From NCBI GenBank assembly GCA_900550315.1, contig URRK01000101.1:1-6300 (forward strand): DNA of 6,300 bases, given 5' to 3'. The position numbers and the translations under genes were made by a program. The stretch comes from an uncultured Oscillospiraceae bacterium (GTDB taxonomy: Bacteria > Bacillota > Clostridia > Oscillospirales > Acutalibacteraceae). Position 1 is the first letter of the stretch, and each line of letters starts with the position of its first letter. Positions 1 through 5,662 of the stretch are shown piece by piece. Below the pieces are notes generated by a model that was given only the letters and a program-made list of their open reading frames with translations, ran no database searches and was not told the origin of the DNA.

Positions 1-14
1 TTATTCGTATTATA

Positions 15-800
15 TTATATGTACAGCACCGGGCCGCCGCTGGGCGGCGCCACCTGCAGGCGGTAATCGCTATTGCGCTGCAGGCCGTTTTCGGTTAGCA
101 CCGAAACGGCGGTAATTTCGGCCAGCTGGGGGGTGTTATTCTCCTTACTTAAATGCGCCAAAATAATTTCCCGCGCGCCGGCACGCACCAAGCCGGGCAG
201 CTCGGTGGCGCAGCAGCCGTTGCTAAGGTGCCCCTGGTTACTTAAAATGCGCTGCTTTAGCGGGTAGGGATAGCTGCCATTTTGCAGCATGCCAACATCG
301 TGGTTAGATTCGATTACCACCGTTTTGCAGCCCAAAATTGCCTGGCGCACCGTTCCGGTAACCTCGCCAAGGTCGGTACAAATAGCGGTTTTTTCGCCGT
401 TTTCGGGCGTAAAAACATACCCGCCTGAGCCGGGGCAATCGTGGCTGGTGGCAAACAGCTGCACCCCAAACGCCAACGGCAGACTTTGCGCCTTGGTAAT
501 ATCCAGCCCCTGTTCGGGGGTTAAAATTTGCTTTTGTCGCAGCGTTTGAAGCGTTGGGGCCGAAGCCAAAACCGGCACCTTTAGCCGATTCAGCAGCACC
601 CGCAGACCTTTAACATGGTCGTCGTGGCTATGCGTAATAAAAACCGCGCTAATGCTTTCCGGCGCAATGCTGCGCTGGGCCAGCGCGGTTAAAATTTGCT
701 TGCAGCTAACGCCGGCATCTACCAAAACGGCGCTGCCGCCGCTGGCGTAATAAAAGCAGTTGCCGCTGCTGGAGCTAAAAAGCGGAGATAATTTTGCCAT
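15..800 (-). CDS. walJ: WalJ/YycJ-type MBL-fold metallo-hydrolase
   Basis: This is a cytoplasmic metallo-beta-lactamase-fold hydrolase of 261 aa, matching the roughly 265-aa WalJ/YycJ family. Visible features are the N-terminal SSSSGN signature (residues 9-14), the zinc-binding H57-x-H59-x-D61-H62 motif, and further likely metal ligands H120 (SHD), D143 (CTDLG), H191 (GHLSN) and H216 (AHLS). In Bacillus and Streptococcus the homologue is linked to WalRK signalling and to coordination of replication with division; its true substrate is not settled, though the fold suggests a nuclease or phosphodiesterase. The ATG at 800 is chosen because GAGG (807-810) lies 6 nt upstream; a GTG at 812 is in frame but that reading places the Shine-Dalgarno inside the gene. 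It follows murA, with a terminator-like hairpin between them. No walR or walK is in the window. The family call is strong; the cellular role is by homology only. Confidence 0.9.
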   Translation of the reverse strand: MAKLSPLFSSSSGNCFYYASGGSAVLVDAGVSCKQILTALAQRSIAPESISAVFITHSHDDHVKGLRVLLNRLKVPVLASAPTLQTLRQKQILTPEQGLDITKAQSLPLAFGVQLFATSHDCPGSGGYVFTPENGEKTAICTDLGEVTGTVRQAILGCKTVVIESNHDVGMLQNGSYPYPLKQRILSNQGHLSNGCCATELPGLVRAGAREIILAHLSKENNTPQLAEITAVSVLTENGLQRNSDYRLQVAPPSGGPVLYI

Positions 801-806
801 AACATT

Positions 807-810
807 CCTC
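807..810 (-). promoter_or_regulatory. Ribosome binding site that fixes the walJ start
   Basis: GAGG sits 6 nt before the ATG at 798-800. It lies inside the alternative longer reading that starts at a GTG at 812, so it argues for the ATG. Only two bases separate it from the U-tract of the upstream terminator-like hairpin. Confidence 0.75.
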
Positions 811-812
811 AC

Positions 813-845
813 AAAAAACGGCCGGCGGCAAAAGCCGCCCGGCCG
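813..845 (-). terminator. Intrinsic terminator or attenuator between murA and walJ
   Basis: On the minus strand a GC-rich hairpin (arms 845-834 and 829-819, one bulged base, TTTT loop 833-830) is followed at once by six T residues (818-813). This is the classic form of a rho-independent terminator for the murA transcript. The T-run ends two bases before the walJ Shine-Dalgarno, so a terminated transcript stops exactly where walJ translation would begin. Either walJ depends on read-through, which makes this an attenuator, or it has a promoter I could not recognise. A weaker imperfect hairpin followed by TTTT lies just upstream (850-878, T-run 849-846). Confidence 0.75.
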
Positions 846-905
846 AAAAGGTTTTAGATAGGCAGAAAAGCCTAAACCGGCAAGAATTTACTCCCGCCGT
901 TTTTG

Positions 906-936
906 CGGTTTACGGGTGCACCGCGACAATAAACCG
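906..936 (-). other. Stem-loop just after the murA stop codon
   Basis: A perfect 7-bp inverted repeat (CGGTTTA at 906-912, TAAACCG at 930-936) encloses a 17-nt loop that itself contains the palindrome GGTGCACC. It begins 4 nt past the murA stop. No T-run follows on the minus strand, so it is more likely an mRNA 3'-end stabilising or processing structure than a terminator. Confidence 0.45.
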
Positions 937-940
937 TCGC

Positions 941-2227
941 TTAAAGCGCCTCGCGCAGGCCGGAGGGCTCAGGAAAGCTTACCCGGCGAATATCGGCCCC
1001 TAAGGCCGAAAGCTTTTCTACCACATTTTCGTACCCGCGGTCAATGTATTCAATGTTTTCAACCTCGGTAACGCCCTGGGCTGCCAGGCCGGCTATTAGC
1101 AGCGCGGCCCCGGCACGCAAATCGTTTGCGGCAACCGGCGCACCCACCAGGCGTTCTACGCCCTTTACAACGGCGGCGCGGCCCTCAATTTTAATATCGG
1201 CCCCCATAAGGTTAAGCTGCTCGGTGTAGCGAAAACGGTTTTCCCACACACCCTCGGTAACAATGCTGGTGCCCCCGGCTAAAGAAAGCACCGCGGTAAT
1301 TTGGGGCTGCATATCGGTAGGAAAGCTGGGGTGCGGCATTGTTTTAACATTGCAGGCCTTGGGCCGCCCGTTCATTACCACGCGCAGACTTTCATCAAAC
1401 TCCTCTACCTTAGCGCCAATTTCAACCACCTTGGCGGTAATAGATTCTAAGTGCTTTGGAATAACATTTTCTAAGATAATGTCCCCGCCCGTAGCCAAGG
1501 CGGCGGCCATGTAGGTACCGGCCTCAATTTGGTCGGGAATAATGCTGTAGGTGGTGCCGTTTAAACGGCTGACCCCGCGAATTTTAATAACATCGGTGCC
1601 GGCGCCCATAATGTCGGCCCCCATGGAGTTTAAAAAGTTGGCCAGGTCTACAATATGCGGCTCTTTGGCGGCGTTTTCAATAACCGTTAGGCCCTCGGCC
1701 TTTACGGCGGCCAGCATAATGTTAATGGTGGCCCCTACCGAAACAACATCTAAATAAATTGGGCAGCCGGTAAGCTTTGCGGCTCTGGCGTCTACCATGC
1801 CGTTGTCAATAATCACCTTTGCGCCTAAGGCCTGAAAGCCTTTAATGTGCTGGTCAATTGGCCGAACGCCAAAATCACACCCGCCGGGCGGCGCCACCCT
1901 TGCCCGCTTCATTCGCCCCAGCATGGCACCAATAAAGTAGCTGCTGGCGCGCATACGGCGGCTCATTTCTTTCGAAAGAACGTAAGAGTTTACATGTGTT
2001 GGGTCAATTTCAAAGGTGGAACGGTTGATCATGCGCACGCCGGCGCCTAATTCGTATAAAATTTTAAGGGTAATCGCAACATCCGATATATCGGGAACAT
2101 TTTCAATTCTGCAAATACCGTCGCTTAATATTACCGCGGGCAATATTGCCACCGCAGCATTTTTTGCGCCGCTTATTCGAACTGTTCCGCTCAGCCGGTT
2201 TTGACCGCGGATTACAAATTTTTCCAA
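941..2227 (-). CDS. murA: UDP-N-acetylglucosamine 1-carboxyvinyltransferase MurA
   Basis: MurA catalyses the first committed step of peptidoglycan synthesis in the cytoplasm, transferring enolpyruvate from PEP to UDP-GlcNAc. It is the target of fosfomycin. The 428-aa product is the usual size. Visible signatures are the N-terminal SGAKNA loop with catalytic K22-N23, and the active-site loop PPGGCDFGVRPID with C117, the cysteine alkylated by fosfomycin, followed by R121 and D124. The D-aspartate substitution of that cysteine, which gives natural resistance in some taxa, is absent. The start is a TTG at 2225-2227 (MEKFVIRGQN), supported by AAAGGAG (2237-2243) 9 nt upstream. An in-frame upstream TTG at 2290 would add 21 residues without family resemblance and is rejected. 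The gene has its own strong promoter (2358-2387) and is followed by walJ. Firmicutes often carry two MurA paralogues; which one this is cannot be told here. Confidence 0.96.
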   Translation of the reverse strand: MEKFVIRGQNRLSGTVRISGAKNAAVAILPAVILSDGICRIENVPDISDVAITLKILYELGAGVRMINRSTFEIDPTHVNSYVLSKEMSRRMRASSYFIGAMLGRMKRARVAPPGGCDFGVRPIDQHIKGFQALGAKVIIDNGMVDARAAKLTGCPIYLDVVSVGATINIMLAAVKAEGLTVIENAAKEPHIVDLANFLNSMGADIMGAGTDVIKIRGVSRLNGTTYSIIPDQIEAGTYMAAALATGGDIILENVIPKHLESITAKVVEIGAKVEEFDESLRVVMNGRPKACNVKTMPHPSFPTDMQPQITAVLSLAGGTSIVTEGVWENRFRYTEQLNLMGADIKIEGRAAVVKGVERLVGAPVAANDLRAGAALLIAGLAAQGVTEVENIEYIDRGYENVVEKLSALGADIRRVSFPEPSGLREAL

Positions 2228-2357
2228 GCTACGGCACTCCTTTAAAGTTTTGTTAAACCCCGTCAGCCTTAAGCCGGCCGGGCAAGCCAAAATAGCCCGG
2301 CGCCAAAGCGCAGGTTTTTGCTTTACTTGCCAAAAGGGAATAGGCTCAATTAAAAGT
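2228..2357 (-). promoter_or_regulatory. murA 5' untranslated leader with hairpin
   Basis: The stretch between the predicted transcription start (about 2351) and the TTG start is roughly 124 nt. It contains a 7-bp GC stem (2277-2283 with 2295-2301) around an 11-nt loop. No T-run follows the stem, so it does not look like an attenuator. I recognise no known riboswitch class in it. Confidence 0.4.
2237..2243 (-). promoter_or_regulatory. Ribosome binding site that fixes the TTG start of murA
   Basis: AAAGGAG, a near-perfect Shine-Dalgarno, lies 9 nt before the TTG at 2227. No ATG lies near this position in frame, and the encoded protein from here begins with the conserved MEKF-x-I-x-G start typical of MurA. 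Confidence 0.85.
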
Positions 2358-2387
2358 ATTATATACCATATTTAGTGCTTTTGTCAA
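2358..2387 (-). promoter_or_regulatory. Sigma-A promoter of murA
   Basis: On the minus strand TTGACA (2387-2382) and TATAAT (2363-2358) are both perfect consensus hexamers, separated by 18 nt of AT-rich spacer. The predicted transcript start is near 2351. This gives murA, and walJ by read-through, transcription independent of the LCP operon upstream. The LCP gene ends about 80 bp before the -35 and no convincing terminator is visible between them, so some read-through into murA is possible. Confidence 0.85.
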
Positions 2388-2466
2388 CCGTTATGCAAAA
2401 AAGTACACGAAATATCTTAAAAAATTTAGGAACCATTTTTGCCAGCCTGGGTAACGGCGCGCCAAA

Positions 2467-3777
2467 TTAATTGGGCTGTACCTTGTAAAAAACATCTAAA
2501 ATAGTTTGGTAAGCTGCAGTTTCATCCATATAATACTCGGCGTACTCGGCACCCATTTGCATTTTTCCGGCAATTTTTTGCATGTTTACCGAAAAATCGG
2601 TTCCCCCAACAACCAAGGAGGCAAAATAGCTGACCTTGGCAAGGTCAATGTTGGTAACCATGTAGCCGCTGGCCGCCTGGTACATTTTTACCGGAACGGT
2701 AATATCTTTTTTTGTAGCGGCCACCGCCTTGCTGCTAAAGGCCATAATAAACTGCTGTTGCCGTTTTAAACGCTGTAGGCTGGAATCTACCGTTTCCTTG
2801 TTGCGCATTTGAATGTAATCTACCGCGTCTTTGCCCTTTAAGGTAATTTGCTGCCCCTGCGTTACGGTACGCTGCGACATTTTTAAGGTTTCCAGCGCCT
2901 GCAGCTCTACCCCGCCAACCTTGGCGGTTAAAATTTCCAGCGCGTTTAGGTCTATGGCGGCGTAAGAGTTAATTGGCAGCCCGTAATACAGGCGGGAAAC
3001 CGCCTTAACCGTATTTTCACAGCTCAGCCGCCCGCCGTCGCCGTACGCAAAGGCCAGGCAAACCTGCTCTTTTTTACTGGCAATGTAATTGCCGTCGGCC
3101 GAATAAACATCTACATCGGCCATAGTATCCCGCACAACGGGAATAATGGTGGTTTTGCCGGTTTTGGTATCTACCGCTAAAATAAAAATAGCGTCGGCCT
3201 GGCCGTTTTTGCCTACAGTACCGGTTTTGTTTAAATTGGTTTTATCTACCCCCATAAACAAAACGCTGGTAACATCCTCGTTAAAAATGTACTTTTTGCC
3301 GTTGTAGGTAACGGTCTTGCCGTCCTGCGCGGTCGAATCCGAAGCGTTCGACGCCGTTTGCATTTTAACGCTGCCGTAGCCGTGAAACAAAGCGGCACGC
3401 CCTTTTTGCACCAAAATGGCAAACGCCGCCCCAAAAACAAGCACCAGGCAAAGCAGCACGCTTACCGTAATAATTAATATGCGCTGCCATTTTTTTAAGG
3501 CCTTCCACCGGCTTTGTTTTTTTGCCTTTTTGCTTTTTTGGGGCTGCTGCCGTTCGGGCCTTGGCGCGCGGTAAATGTGGGCTTCGGCCGGGCTTTCGGC
3601 AGGCTCCCTTTCTAAAGCGCCGTTTTCTAAAGCACCATTTTCGGCAGCTTCCTTTACGGTGGCTTCCTTTGCGGTGGCTTCCTTTTCGGCGGGGCTGCCG
3701 GAAACGCTGCCGTTTAATGGGCTGTTTTCGGCATTTTCAAAACCATTTGTTGGCAAATTATTTGGTTGGTTGGTCAT
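2467..3777 (-). CDS. LCP (LytR-CpsA-Psr) family cell-envelope protein
   Basis: LCP proteins are membrane-anchored enzymes that transfer undecaprenyl-phosphate-linked polymers, such as teichoic acids or capsule, onto the cell wall. The 436-aa product has a cytoplasmic N-terminus of about 98 residues: Asn/Pro-rich, then degenerate 5-residue Ala/Glu repeats (about 32-61), then a basic stretch (74-99). One membrane segment (about 100-123) is followed by an extracellular LCP domain (about 168-350). Family landmarks are the GVD strand (176-178), ADAIFILAVD (194-203), RDT (216-218), the LKGKDAVDYI helix (313-322) and R336-x-x-R339-QQQF. The first arginine of the usual Y-x-R-x-R motif is Gln (Q323) and the usual RSD is QAD (193-195). 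These may be clade features rather than loss of function. The ATG at 3777 overlaps the sortase gene by 20 bp, and GGGGG (3787-3791) lies 9 nt upstream, implying coupled translation. Its substrate polymer cannot be told. Confidence 0.92.
   Translation of the reverse strand: MTNQPNNLPTNGFENAENSPLNGSVSGSPAEKEATAKEATVKEAAENGALENGALEREPAESPAEAHIYRAPRPERQQPQKSKKAKKQSRWKALKKWQRILIITVSVLLCLVLVFGAAFAILVQKGRAALFHGYGSVKMQTASNASDSTAQDGKTVTYNGKKYIFNEDVTSVLFMGVDKTNLNKTGTVGKNGQADAIFILAVDTKTGKTTIIPVVRDTMADVDVYSADGNYIASKKEQVCLAFAYGDGGRLSCENTVKAVSRLYYGLPINSYAAIDLNALEILTAKVGGVELQALETLKMSQRTVTQGQQITLKGKDAVDYIQMRNKETVDSSLQRLKRQQQFIMAFSSKAVAATKKDITVPVKMYQAASGYMVTNIDLAKVSYFASLVVGGTDFSVNMQKIAGKMQMGAEYAEYYMDETAAYQTILDVFYKVQPN
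3595..3684 (-). repeat. 15-bp imperfect tandem repeats coding Ala/Glu pentapeptides in the LCP protein
   Basis: About six 15-bp units encode KEATA, KEATV, KEAAE, NGALE, NGALE and REPAE (residues 32-61). Neighbouring units are nearly identical at the DNA level (for example GGCTTCCTTT recurs on the plus strand), which points to slippage or duplication. The segment is predicted to be cytoplasmic and disordered or helical, and its unit number may vary between strains. Confidence 0.8.
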
Positions 3778-4516
3778 TGGTTAAAACCCCCTGTACTAAA
3801 TAACGGTAATGGTCCTCATTCCCAATGCAGGTGCTTAGCGTTAAAATTTTAGAATCGTTCGTTAAGTTAACCGGGCGGGTATTTACCAGCATAGATTTTG
3901 GCGACTGAATGTACTGAAAATACTCCTGCCGCACGGTAAGGTCCGAAAAATCAAACGAGTTCATAATATGCCGATCGTCGTATTTATAGGCCGAAAAAAT
4001 TTCGTAGGTTAAAATGTGGCCCGGGGTGTAAATGTAAATGGTTTTATTGGCGTCAAAAAACGCTTTATTGCGAAACTTGTGCAAATTTTGAAACATGGTG
4101 CCGTTTAACATATTATGCCCGTACAAAACCGTTACCGGGTCTGAAAAATCGGTACGGTTCATTTTTTCCGAAAAAATGCTGCCGGCAAACTTGTAGCTGC
4201 GGTCAATATCGTGATTTAAATAAAAATCGTCGTCTTTATCGGTGCTTTGCAGCACAGGGTAATCTATTACCGTGTTCGGGATTTTAATCCAGGCGTAAAT
4301 GTCGGTGTTTTTTTGGTGCAGTGCCGTAAAATCAATGGGGTTTTGCGGCAGCTCCGGCTCGGAGGAGGCAGGCGCCGCAGAGCTAACAAAGCTGCTGTAA
4401 TTAGCCTTGGTAAAATAGCTGTTGTAAAGAATGTAGCCTAATAAGACCATGCTGGCCGTAAAAACGGCTGCGGCAGCAATAAAAAGCACGCACCATTTTG
4501 TTTTTTTGTTTTTCAT
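3758..4516 (-). CDS. srtB: Class B sortase
   Basis: This is a membrane-anchored cysteine transpeptidase acting on the outer face of the membrane. Sortases cleave a C-terminal sorting motif and join the protein to the cell wall; class B members classically anchor NPQTN-like iron-uptake proteins, and clostridial ones vary. The 252-aa product has a basic N-terminus, one membrane segment (about 8-31), a Ser/Pro/Ala linker (41-58) and the catalytic domain. The family order is visible: IYAWIKIPNTVIDYPVLQ (73-90), AGSIF (111-115), YGHNM with H134, GTMF (139-142), TLSTC with C230, and R238 in RYLV. All three catalytic residues are present, so it should be active. The ATG at 4516 lies 9 nt after the dehydrogenase stop. 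The Shine-Dalgarno is weak (AGG about 8 nt upstream), which suggests translational coupling. No sortase substrate with a sorting motif is encoded in the window. Confidence 0.95.
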   Translation of the reverse strand: MKNKKTKWCVLFIAAAAVFTASMVLLGYILYNSYFTKANYSSFVSSAAPASSEPELPQNPIDFTALHQKNTDIYAWIKIPNTVIDYPVLQSTDKDDDFYLNHDIDRSYKFAGSIFSEKMNRTDFSDPVTVLYGHNMLNGTMFQNLHKFRNKAFFDANKTIYIYTPGHILTYEIFSAYKYDDRHIMNSFDFSDLTVRQEYFQYIQSPKSMLVNTRPVNLTNDSKILTLSTCIGNEDHYRYLVQGVLTNDQPTK

Positions 4517-4525
4517 ACCCGTTGC

Positions 4526-5296
4526 CTAACCTTTTTTGGTTTTTGTTTTCATCCAAACCCGCATAATAAATTTAACGGGCAGCAGCCGGCCGGCAATGTA
4601 AAGCAGCTTATTTTGCTTACCAACAATGGAGAGCATTCTGCCTTTTTTGGCCGCCTGCAGGCCTTGGCGGGCAACCCGCTCCGGCGTTTGCATAAAGGTG
4701 TAGTTATTTACGGCGTTGGGCGATTTTGTTGCCGTTGCGGTTTTAAAAAAGTCGGTATCTACCCAGCCGGGGCAAAGGGCTGTAACGGTAATGCTGCGGC
4801 TGCGCAGCTCCCAGTACAGCGCACGGGAGTAGTTTAGCACAAACACCTTGCTGGCGGCGTAAACATTAGCGTCCGGCAGCGGCTGAAAGGCCGAAATAGA
4901 GCAAATTTGCAAAATTTTTGACCCGTTTGGCATAAAGGGCAGCACAGTGTTGGTAACCCCTACCAGGGCGCGGCAGTTTAAGTCTATCATGCCAAGGGCG
5001 GCCTCATTGCCAAAATCTTTGTAAGAGCCAAACTTGCCGTAACCGGCGCAGTTAATCAGCAGCCCTACCTGCTTGTTTTCGGCCTTTAGCAGGCGGCCCA
5101 ACTCCTCAAAGCTTTGGGTGTTTGCAAGGTCTAACGCCACCGCCCGAACCGGCACACTGCCGGCCGAAAGCTGCTTTAAGCGGTCCTCCCGCCGGGCAAC
5201 GGCCCAAACCTCATCTACCTTAAAGTACTGCGTTAGCAGCTCGGTTAATTTTTGCCCAATGCCCGAGGAGGCACCGGTAACAATTGCAATTGACAT
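4526..5296 (-). CDS. Short-chain dehydrogenase/reductase (classical SDR)
   Basis: This is a soluble NAD(P)-dependent oxidoreductase of 256 aa, the normal size for classical SDRs. The Rossmann cofactor motif TGASSGIG (7-14) opens the protein. D56 (in ALDL), the NCAGYG motif (82-87) and N107 follow. The catalytic set is S133, Y146 and K150 (Y-A-A-S-K), and the CPGW motif (175-178) precedes the substrate loop. R35-R36 after the second strand suggests a preference for NADPH. The Lys-rich C-terminal tail (about 240-256, with hydrophobic and aromatic residues) might touch the membrane. The substrate cannot be inferred; this type is often annotated only as SDR. It is the first gene of an operon with srtB and the LCP gene. 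The ATG at 5296 has GGGGG (5304-5308) 7 nt upstream. An envelope-related substrate is a guess from context only. Confidence 0.9.
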   Translation of the reverse strand: MSIAIVTGASSGIGQKLTELLTQYFKVDEVWAVARREDRLKQLSAGSVPVRAVALDLANTQSFEELGRLLKAENKQVGLLINCAGYGKFGSYKDFGNEAALGMIDLNCRALVGVTNTVLPFMPNGSKILQICSISAFQPLPDANVYAASKVFVLNYSRALYWELRSRSITVTALCPGWVDTDFFKTATATKSPNAVNNYTFMQTPERVARQGLQAAKKGRMLSIVGKQNKLLYIAGRLLPVKFIMRVWMKTKTKKG

Positions 5297-5456
5297 TTTT
5301 AAACCCCCAGCAACTTTTTTGATTATTTATTATTTGCGTTACATTACTGTGTTTACTGCACGCCCGTGCACAGCGCGGCAAAGCGTGCGGGGCAGGCAAA
5401 GCTTAGCTGGCAAAATGCACCGTTTTAGGCAACCTTAAACCGCCTTTACCAAACCA
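5297..5456 (-). promoter_or_regulatory. 5' leader of the SDR-sortase-LCP operon
   Basis: From the predicted start near 5456 to the ATG is about 160 nt. It holds two mutually exclusive hairpins that share one arm. One is a short stem, TGCACG with CGTGCA (5357-5362, 5365-5370). The other is a longer stem, 5356-5363 with 5383-5390 (8 bp with one G-T). Neither is followed by a T-run. The last 40 nt before the gene are AT-rich apart from the Shine-Dalgarno. No known riboswitch is recognised. Confidence 0.4.
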
Positions 5457-5462
5457 ACAAAC

Positions 5463-5491
5463 ATTTTAACACACCTTGCTGTTTTTTTCAA
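5463..5491 (-). promoter_or_regulatory. Sigma-A promoter of the SDR-sortase-LCP operon
   Basis: On the minus strand TTGAAA (5491-5486), a 17-nt spacer and TAAAAT (5468-5463) each match the consensus at five of six positions with ideal spacing. The predicted start is near 5456. The -35 overlaps one arm of the inverted repeat at 5487-5507, so a protein bound there would be expected to affect this promoter. Confidence 0.7.
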
Positions 5492-5507
5492 GAGCAAAGC
5501 CCTTGAA
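5487..5507. promoter_or_regulatory. Candidate operator: inverted repeat between divergent promoters
   Basis: TTCAAG (5487-5492) and CTTGAA (5502-5507) form a perfect 6-bp dyad with a 9-bp spacer. It covers the minus-strand -35 and is centred about 60 bp upstream of the predicted plus-strand start, a position suited to an activator there and a repressor of the opposite operon. The sequence does not match the PerR, Rex, FNR or Fur consensus well enough to name a regulator. Confidence 0.4.
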
Positions 5508-5521
5508 CTGCTTGACAGGAA

Positions 5522-5550
5522 TTGACAAAATAACCCGATTGCTATATAAT
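5522..5550 (+). promoter_or_regulatory. Perfect consensus sigma-A promoter of the flavodiiron gene
   Basis: TTGACA (5522-5527), a 17-nt spacer and TATAAT (5545-5550) match the consensus at all twelve positions with ideal spacing. The predicted start is about 5557. A second TTGACA lies 10 bp upstream (5512-5517), too far from the -10 to serve it. A promoter this strong needs control downstream or by a repressor, which fits the structured leader that follows. Confidence 0.9.
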
Positions 5551-5612
5551 ATTTTTGTTCTTAATTTTAGCAAGGCTTTTACGCAAGGGGCTTTTGGCCC
5601 CGCCCGGAAAAA

Positions 5613-5662
5613 CGGTAGTCCAGCCGGCAAAACAACAACCTCGGTAGCTCACCCGGCAAAAC
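5613..5662 (+). repeat. Pair of 21-nt near-identical direct repeats in the flavodiiron leader
   Basis: Copies at 5613-5633 and 5642-5662 share the form CGGTAG-N5-CCGGCAAAAC and are identical at 18 of 21 positions, 29 nt apart start to start. A third, degenerate copy overlaps the end of the second (5662-5682, CGG-N2-G-N-TCA-N-CCGGCA). The second copy supplies the left arm of the terminator-like hairpin. Confidence 0.8.

Noticed and set aside
801..812. In-frame GTG at 812 as a longer walJ start
   Set aside because: It lies against the terminator T-run with no ribosome binding site of its own, while GAGG inside the extension is ideally spaced for the ATG at 800.
2228..2290. N-terminal extension of MurA to the TTG at 2290
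   Set aside because: The extra 21 residues do not resemble MurA, have no good Shine-Dalgarno, and overlap the hairpin in the leader; TTG at 2227 has AAAGGAG.
2388..2466. Intrinsic terminator after the LCP gene
   Set aside because: T-runs and a GGCGCGCC palindrome (2456-2463) are present, but no GC-rich hairpin sits directly before a T-run on the minus strand.
3246..3803. Other open frames overlapping the LCP gene on both strands
   Set aside because: They are low-complexity shadows of the Ala/Glu-repeat and domain coding regions, with no independent support.
5073..5438. 121-codon plus-strand open frame opposite the SDR gene
   Set aside because: It is antisense to a clear SDR with intact motifs, has no family resemblance, and no promoter is visible for it.
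5512..5550. Upstream TTGACA (5512-5517) as an alternative -35
   Set aside because: Spacing to TATAAT is 27 nt, too long; the copy at 5522 has the ideal 17.
5543..5573. PerR- or Rex-like operator near the flavodiiron -10
   Set aside because: The AT-rich stretch and TTGTT...AGCAA have too few matching dyad positions to support either consensus.
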